Source: an uncultured Clostridia bacterium (GTDB lineage: Bacteria; Bacillota; Clostridia; Oscillospirales; Ruminococcaceae). From it: 10,340 nucleotides of DNA. Below the pieces are notes generated by a model. The model did not search any database. It had not been told where the DNA came from and saw only the letters and a list, made by a program, of their open reading frames with translations. The translations under genes and the position numbers were made by a program. Below are positions 6,620 to 10,340 of the stretch, in pieces; the stretch's first letter is position 1, and each line of letters opens with the position of its first letter. The stretch is taken from positions 1 through 10,340 of the forward strand of contig CAMHBE010000045.1 of assembly GCA_946183095.1 (NCBI GenBank). The letters are read 5' to 3'.

Positions 6620-7887
6620 GCAAAAAAATCCCATTCATCACAAAAGAAAAGGCGCTTGAAATAAAAGCGCAGATCCCCACCCCCTTCCACGTTTACGACG
6701 AGAAAGGCATTCGCGAGACAGCCCGTGCTCTCAATGATGCTTTCGCATGGAACAAAGGCTTCAAGGAGTATTTCGCCGTCAAAGCCACCCCCAACCCATA
6801 TATCATGAAGATACTCATGGAGGAGGGCTGCGGTTTCGACTGTGCATCGTACACCGAACTGCTGCTGTCTGACAAGGTCGGGGCGAAAAAGCATGACATC
6901 ATGTTCAGCTCCAACGAAACGCCCGACGCGGATTTCAAGCTCGCCTACGACCTCGGAGCGATCATCAACCTCGATGATTTCACGCACATCGAGATACTCG
7001 ACAAGCTCACCGGCATCCCCGAAACTATCTGCTGCCGCTACAACCCCGGCGGTGAATTCAAGACCAGCGAAAAAGGCAACGTCATGGATACGCCGAAGGA
7101 CGCGAAGTACGGCTTCACCCACGACCAGCTCATCGAGGGCTATAAGATACTCCGCGACAAGGGCGCGAAAGTTTTCGGTATGCACTCTTTCCTCGCAAGC
7201 AATACCCTCACCAACGACTATTACCCTGTTCTCGCGGGAATACTGTTCAGAACTGCCGTTGAGATCAAGGAAAAGACAGGCGTTGAGATAAGCTTCATCG
7301 ACCTGTCCGGCGGTGTAGGTATCGCTTACAGACCCGACCAGACCGCAAACGATATAAAGATCATCGGCGAAGGCGTGCGCAAGGCTTATGAGGAGATACT
7401 CGTTCCCGCAGGCATGGGCAATGTCAAGCTCTGCACCGAGCTCGGACGTTTCATGCTCGCTCCCAACGGTATGCTGATAACCACGGCTATCCGCGAAAAG
7501 CATATCTACAAGGAATACATAGGTGTTGACGCGTGCGCGGCTAATCTGATGCGTCCCGCGATCTACGGCGCTTATCATCATATCACAGTTCTCGGCAAGG
7601 AAGATGCCGCCTGCGACCACGTTTATGATGTTGTCGGCGGTCTCTGCGAGAACTGCGACAAGTTTGCGAAAGACCGCGAACTCCCGAAGATCGACATGGG
7701 CGACATACTCGCCATACACGACGCGGGCGCTCACGGCTTCTCCATGGGTTACAACTACAACGGAAAGCTGCGTTCCGCCGAAGTCCTTCTCAAAGAAGAC
7801 GGCAGCTTCAAGATGATACGCCGCGCCGAGACGCCCAAAGACCTGTTCGCTACGTTCGATTTCGGCGAATACAGCTTCGCGGACTGA
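6616..7887 (+). CDS. Diaminopimelate decarboxylase-like PLP enzyme (fold type III)
   Basis: The start is the ATG at 6616, not the upstream in-frame ATG at 6571: AGAAAGGA lies 7 bases before it, and the upstream ATG lies deep inside the nitroreductase gene. The 423-residue length is normal for LysA. PLP would bind Lys56 in YFAVKATPNP. GGVG (232-235) and ELGR (275-278) form the cofactor phosphate and pocket loops. GGLCENCD (341-348) carries the catalytic Cys344 and Glu345 supplied across the dimer, and NYNGKLRSAEVL (380-391) supplies the Tyr near PLP. LysA makes L-lysine from meso-diaminopimelate. HSFLASN (190-196) stands where bacterial LysA has HIGSQ, so this belongs to a divergent subgroup. 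Substrate could be diaminopimelate or a related diamino or carboxylated amine. No other lysine-pathway gene is in view. Confidence 0.85.
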   Translation: MSKKIPFITKEKALEIKAQIPTPFHVYDEKGIRETARALNDAFAWNKGFKEYFAVKATPNPYIMKILMEEGCGFDCASYTELLLSDKVGAKKHDIMFSSNETPDADFKLAYDLGAIINLDDFTHIEILDKLTGIPETICCRYNPGGEFKTSEKGNVMDTPKDAKYGFTHDQLIEGYKILRDKGAKVFGMHSFLASNTLTNDYYPVLAGILFRTAVEIKEKTGVEISFIDLSGGVGIAYRPDQTANDIKIIGEGVRKAYEEILVPAGMGNVKLCTELGRFMLAPNGMLITTAIREKHIYKEYIGVDACAANLMRPAIYGAYHHITVLGKEDAACDHVYDVVGGLCENCDKFAKDRELPKIDMGDILAIHDAGAHGFSMGYNYNGKLRSAEVLLKEDGSFKMIRRAETPKDLFATFDFGEYSFAD

Positions 7888-7891
7888 TATC

Positions 7892-8383
7892 ATGACGTTT
7901 GAATACTGCCCGGTATGCGGCGGAAAGCTGCACCCGAAAGAGATAGGCGACGAGGGAAACGTGCCTTTCTGCGACAAATGCAGCCGCCCGTTCTTCCCCT
8001 TTTCCTACCCTTGCGTTATCTGCCTGTGCATCGCGGAGGACGGCGAAGTCCTGCTGATAAAGCAGAGTTACGGCATTTCCCGATATGTTTGCGTTGCCGG
8101 GTACATAAAGTGCGGTGAGAGCGCGGAGGATGCCTGCAAGCGTGAGATAGCCGAGGAGACCGGTCTTGAAACGCTTTCCGTGCATTTCCTCTTCAGCAGG
8201 TACTACGAAAAGCACGATAACCTTATGCTCGCTTTCGCCTGCCGCGTCCGCAAAACAGATCCGAAGCTCTCCGGCGAAGTCAGCGAAGCGGAATGGTTCA
8301 CGCCTGCCGACGCGGAAAAGAACCTGTTCCCCGGAGCCTACGGCATAGATATGCTGCACAAATGGCAGTCGGAATACCGCTGA
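7892..8383 (+). CDS. Nudix hydrolase with N-terminal zinc ribbon (NudC-like layout)
   Basis: The 163-residue protein starts with a CxxC-x17-CxxC zinc ribbon (C6, C9, C27, C30). A perfect Nudix box GX5EX7REXXEEXGX follows, spanning GYIKCGE to REIAEETGL (about 70-92). Nudix enzymes split nucleoside diphosphates linked to another group, using Mg2+ at the REXXEE helix. A zinc ribbon before the catalytic domain is the layout of NAD(H) diphosphatase NudC. NudC's downstream SQPWPFP substrate signature is, however, replaced here by SRYYEKHDN before LMLAF. NADH or NAD-capped RNA specificity therefore cannot be assumed. The protein is also shorter than E. coli NudC (257 residues), lacking its N-terminal domain. 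The ATG follows the previous stop by 4 bases with no good Shine-Dalgarno, so it probably depends on coupled translation. Confidence 0.87.
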   Translation: MTFEYCPVCGGKLHPKEIGDEGNVPFCDKCSRPFFPFSYPCVICLCIAEDGEVLLIKQSYGISRYVCVAGYIKCGESAEDACKREIAEETGLETLSVHFLFSRYYEKHDNLMLAFACRVRKTDPKLSGEVSEAEWFTPADAEKNLFPGAYGIDMLHKWQSEYR

Positions 8384-8433
8384 CATCCGAACGTTTCCCT
8401 TGTTCCGCAAATAACCGAAAGGTCGTGTTTAGT

Positions 8434-9096
8434 ATGAGAATGCGAAAGAAAAAGCACCTTGACGAACGGCTCGGTGCGTGCGGCTCTGTTTGTCTCGGCT
8501 GGATACCGGACGCAGTGCATGACAACGGGCTTGCTTCGCCTGTTGATGTTCGCTCGGTCTTCGGCAATGACAACCCCCTGCACCTTGAAATAGGCTGCGG
8601 AAAAGGCAAATTCGCAAACACGATCGCAGAACGCGAACCGGACGTGAATTTCATCGCAGTCGAGCAGACCGTAAATGTCATAGTGTCGGCAATGGAGCAG
8701 ACGCGCGGCCTTGAACTGCCGAATCTGCGGTATCTCATGGGCAAAGCCGAATATCTGCTGAAAGTCATACCGCCGAAGAGCGTTTCACGCATTTACCTGA
8801 ATTTCAGCTGTCCTTTTCCGAAGAACAGCTACGCAAAGCACCGCCTTACACACGAGCGTTTTCTCTCTATATACAAGGAGATCCTCACCGATGACGGCGT
8901 TATCGTGCAGAAGACCGACAATCAGAAGTTTTTCGAGTTTTCGCTGAACAGCTACTCCGACGCGGGGCTGCGGCTGCACAACATCACATTCGACCTGCAT
9001 AACAGCGACATTACGGGGAACATTATCACAGAGTACGAACAGCGTTTTCTTTCACAGGGGCTGCCTATCTATTACACCGAGGCGCTTAAACGCTGA
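8434..9096 (+). CDS. trmB: tRNA (guanine-N7-)-methyltransferase, variant active site
   Basis: I choose the ATG at 8434: GAAAGG lies 11 bases upstream and the product then begins MRMRKKKHL, like Firmicute TrmB. The upstream extension to 8293 lies inside the Nudix gene. The 220-residue enzyme should methylate G46 in the tRNA variable loop using S-adenosylmethionine. Landmarks are FGNDNPLHLEIGCGKGKF (SAM loop, Glu52), Glu77 in FIAVEQ, IYLNFS before the catalytic motif, KTDN (160-163) and TEYE (199-202). Two positions depart from the family. The catalytic DPWPK motif reads CPFPK (Cys126 for Asp), and the SAM-contact Asp, recalled as D96 of the B. subtilis enzyme, aligns with Lys104. The reading frame is intact on both sides, so this is not a frameshift. 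It is the last gene of the operon, after a 50-base gap. Confidence 0.88.
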   Translation: MRMRKKKHLDERLGACGSVCLGWIPDAVHDNGLASPVDVRSVFGNDNPLHLEIGCGKGKFANTIAEREPDVNFIAVEQTVNVIVSAMEQTRGLELPNLRYLMGKAEYLLKVIPPKSVSRIYLNFSCPFPKNSYAKHRLTHERFLSIYKEILTDDGVIVQKTDNQKFFEFSLNSYSDAGLRLHNITFDLHNSDITGNIITEYEQRFLSQGLPIYYTEALKR

Positions 9097-9167
9097 TACA
9101 GAAACATACGTCCGTACATCAGCAAAGTAAAATTCTCAAAAATCAGGTAAAATTTGCACAAAAACCC

Positions 9168-9196
9168 TTTACAAATCCACAAAAATATTGTATAAT
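9168..9196 (+). promoter_or_regulatory. Sigma-A promoter of the YtxH/LEA-like gene
   Basis: TTTACA (9168-9173) and TATAAT (9191-9196) are spaced by 17 bases. The ribosome binding site GAAAGGA at 9217-9223 and the ATG at 9235 follow. The motif TCCACAAAAATATTGTATAA (9176-9195) nearly repeats the one in the operon promoter at 4792-4812. Confidence 0.82.
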
Positions 9197-9234
9197 GGTA
9201 AAAATAAATCTATTCTGAAAGGAATGACATCAAA

Positions 9235-9903
9235 ATGAGCAAATTAACTGCTATAATAGGTATCGCCGCCCTTGCGGGAATTGGCTACTATGTAGGCAAA
9301 AAGGTGATAGAAAAGCGCAATGCCGAAGAGGAAGAGCGTGCTCAGCACGTTTTCGAGGACGATTCCGAAGTGTTCGTTGAAGAAACTCACTCCACGCCGA
9401 AGGAAAAGGTCCAGAGAGCTTCAATGTTCGCGGTAGGCGCTATCAAGACCGGAACTGACAAGTTCAAAGAAGGCATCGACGATATGATCAATAAAGATAT
9501 GGTATCACTCGGTGAAGAAACTTACGCAAAGACCAAAGAAGCAGCTGTAGAGACAAAGGATAAGGCTATAGCTTTCGCAAAGGCGACAGGTGAGAACATC
9601 AAGAACGGTATCGACACAATAAAGAGCAAGTTCGCTCCGAACAACAATACAAACGAGCCATCCGACCCCGATGCTGAAAATCTTGCCGAGGCTATCGAGA
9701 AAGACGTTGACGACCTCGCAAATAAGGCTGTTGATATCGCAGAAGAAGCTGCTAAAGACGTTGAACCCGTTATCGAGCACGCTGCCGAAACCGCTGAAAA
9801 CGCAGCTGAAGCCGCGTCAGATGACATCGACAGCATCTCTGTTGACAGCATCGCTTCCGACTCCGTTGAAACTTTCGATTTCAGCAAGCCCGAACAGCTC
9901 TGA
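9235..9903 (+). CDS. Membrane-anchored YtxH/LEA-like acidic helical protein, function unknown
   Basis: The 222-residue product starts with one hydrophobic segment (about residues 3-20, AIIGIAALAGIGYYVG). A basic patch GKKVIEKR follows, so it is probably anchored by its N-terminus with the rest in the cytoplasm, as in YtxH proteins. Residues about 57-131 and 146-198 are Ala/Lys/Glu-rich with 11-residue-like periodicity (KEAAVETKDKAIAFAKATGE, AVDIAEEAAKDVEP), recalling LEA-type amphipathic helices. A Pro/Asn-rich linker (APNNNTNEPSDPD) separates the two blocks. The C-terminus is acidic with DSIS/VDSIAS repeats. No catalytic motif is visible. GAAAGGA lies 11 bases before the ATG. The gene is monocistronic, between its own promoter and terminator. 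A stress or envelope role is a guess from relatives; membrane tethering of a partner is equally possible. Confidence 0.75.
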   Translation: MSKLTAIIGIAALAGIGYYVGKKVIEKRNAEEEERAQHVFEDDSEVFVEETHSTPKEKVQRASMFAVGAIKTGTDKFKEGIDDMINKDMVSLGEETYAKTKEAAVETKDKAIAFAKATGENIKNGIDTIKSKFAPNNNTNEPSDPDAENLAEAIEKDVDDLANKAVDIAEEAAKDVEPVIEHAAETAENAAEAASDDIDSISVDSIASDSVETFDFSKPEQL

Positions 9904-9918
9904 TCCTACTGACACACC

Positions 9919-9950
9919 AAAGCCGACTGTTAACCGCAGCCGGCTTTTTT
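9919..9950 (+). terminator. Intrinsic terminator after the YtxH/LEA-like gene
   Basis: AAAGCCG (9919-9925) pairs with CGGCTTT (9941-9947). One A/C mismatch and an inner CTG/CAG stem follow, around a 7-base loop. A run of six T ends at 9950. It starts 15 bases after the stop codon. Confidence 0.88.
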
Positions 9951-10011
9951 CTTTGAAACATACAAACAAGTTCGCTTCTCTCTTCGGCGCGGCAATTATA
10001 CCGCAGCCCGT

Positions 10012-10096
10012 GACTGTTAGTCAAGGGTACTCCAAATTTTTTTCATTCGGTTATTGGGATGAAAAAATTTTGAAGCCACCCCCTTGACAAACAGCC
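10012..10096. repeat. 85-base imperfect palindrome
   Basis: The inner arms 10033-10046 and 10059-10072 (CAAATTTTTTTCAT and ATGAAAAAATTTTG) pair over 14 bp with one mismatch around a 12-base loop. The outer arms 10012-10027 and 10081-10096 pair as GACTGTTAGTCAAGGG against CCCTTGACAAACAGCC with two mismatches. Each end reads outward as CTTGAC followed by A-rich AACAG. It could be a bidirectional terminator or operator, a transfer-origin hairpin, or the edge of an inserted element. Confidence 0.75.
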
Positions 10097-10137
10097 CCGT
10101 CTGCTGTAGCCTGCAATTAGCCGAAGAAAGGAGAAGA

Positions 10138-10206
10138 ATGTTACTAAGTCTCCCCCCGACCAAACCCTCTGCGACCCTAAAACATAGCAGTAATGAGCAA
10201 CTGTAG
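10138..10206 (+). CDS. Possible 22-residue leader peptide
   Basis: AAAGGAGAAG (10127-10136) directly precedes the ATG at 10138, close to an ideal Shine-Dalgarno although tightly spaced. The 22-codon frame (MLLSLPPTKPSATLKHSSNEQ then L) ends at TAG 10204-10206. A second ATG follows 5 bases later at 10212 in another frame and stays open to the edge, so this could be a leader peptide ahead of a larger gene. No family is recognised. A weak TTGACA at 10084-10089 has only TAGCCT at 17-base spacing, so the promoter is doubtful. Confidence 0.25.
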   Translation: MLLSLPPTKPSATLKHSSNEQL

Positions 10207-10299
10207 AGCCTATGCCTGCCAGCGGTCTTAGAGTTCGCAGCACACCCGTTCCGCCACCTGCGCAGACACCCACTTCCGGACAGGCTGATAAACATAGCA
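10180..10299 (+). repeat. Direct repeat pair AAACATAGCA
   Basis: The 10-mer AAACATAGCA occurs at 10180-10189 and again at 10290-10299, 110 bases apart. Such a pair could be chance, protein-binding iterons or short repeats of an element leader. Confidence 0.4.
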
Positions 10300-10340
10300 A
10301 GGCGCTGCAGACCGCCGGCGGCTTCTCTGAGAGCTCCCAC

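Larger units (their letters stand above)
9951..10340. other. Unassigned right flank, possible mobile-element leader
   Basis: Beyond the terminator I find no gene I can name. The stretch holds the 85-base palindrome at 10012-10096, a small hairpin ACAGC-7-GCTGT at 10091-10107, and a good Shine-Dalgarno with a short ORF at 10138. It also has a repeated 10-mer and a plus-strand frame open from ATG 10212 to the edge, beginning MPASGLRVRSTPVPPPAQTP. A 107-codon minus-strand frame (10017-10340) is also open, but its Arg/Gly/Leu composition looks like an antisense shadow of GC-rich DNA. The right part is C-rich on the plus strand and unlike the genes to its left. It resembles leader regions of integrated elements in gut Firmicutes, but I cannot place it. 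Confidence 0.35.

Noticed and set aside
6400..7977. 525-codon minus-strand open frame opposite the decarboxylase gene
   Set aside because: It mirrors the intact PLP enzyme gene and has no ribosome binding site or recognisable domain.
9092..9123. Inverted repeat GCTGAT...ATCAGC after trmB, as an operon terminator
   Set aside because: The arms pair over 6 bp but are followed by AAAGTAAAA, with no T run.
10206..10270. Minus-strand stretch with GGTGGCGGAAC, resembling the D-arm of a tRNA-Leu
   Set aside because: No acceptor stem, anticodon arm or T-loop could be found at the proper distances.
9951..10340. Riboswitch (cobalamin, TPP, SAM, c-di-GMP, T-box) in the right flank
   Set aside because: None of the conserved core sequences of these classes is present.
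1..10340. CRISPR array, insertion sequence transposase, toxin-antitoxin or defence system
   Set aside because: No regularly spaced repeats, transposase motifs or paired small toxin/antitoxin genes were found on either strand.

Overview
This looks like chromosomal core DNA from a low-to-moderate GC Firmicute, most likely a gut-type Ruminococcus/Oscillospiraceae relative. That placement is inference. It rests on GAAAGGA-type ribosome binding sites, sigma-A promoters of the TTGAAA-17-TATAAT kind, a Clostridia-style Na/Pi-PhoU transporter, a ZapA-like protein with a very long coiled coil, and a TrmB with the N-terminus usual for Firmicutes.

Left part (1-4534), minus strand. Bases 1-162 hold no confident gene. 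A Na+/phosphate cotransporter with a PhoU-like tail (163-1923) has its own good promoter at 2042-2070. Upstream of it lies a two-gene unit: a ZapA-like cell-division protein with about 300 residues of added coiled coil (3401-4534) and a U32 family peptidase/tRNA-hydroxylase homologue (2175-3404). These two overlap by an ATGA.

Middle part (4783-9096), plus strand. A consensus promoter drives a tightly packed six-gene unit: FlK-like acyl-CoA thioesterase, alpha/beta hydrolase, nitroreductase, diaminopimelate-decarboxylase-like PLP enzyme, zinc-ribbon Nudix hydrolase, and TrmB tRNA m7G46 methyltransferase. Intergenic gaps are 15, 3, -4 (ATGA), 4 and 50 bases. The set looks like metabolite housekeeping and clean-up plus lysine/peptidoglycan precursor supply and tRNA modification. 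Two members depart from family consensus at functional positions: TrmB has Cys for the catalytic Asp and Lys for a SAM-site Asp, and the Nudix enzyme lacks the NudC SQPWPFP signature despite its NudC-like layout.

Right part (9097-10340). A monocistronic gene for a membrane-anchored, acidic, helix-rich YtxH/LEA-like protein (9235-9903) sits between a strong promoter and an intrinsic terminator (9919-9950). Beyond it the character of the DNA changes. There is an 85-base imperfect palindrome (10012-10096), a strong Shine-Dalgarno before a 22-codon ORF (10138-10206), a repeated 10-mer and an open frame running off the edge. I could not identify this stretch; a leader or edge of an integrated mobile element is a reasonable but unproven reading. 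I did not find a complete new system in the window.
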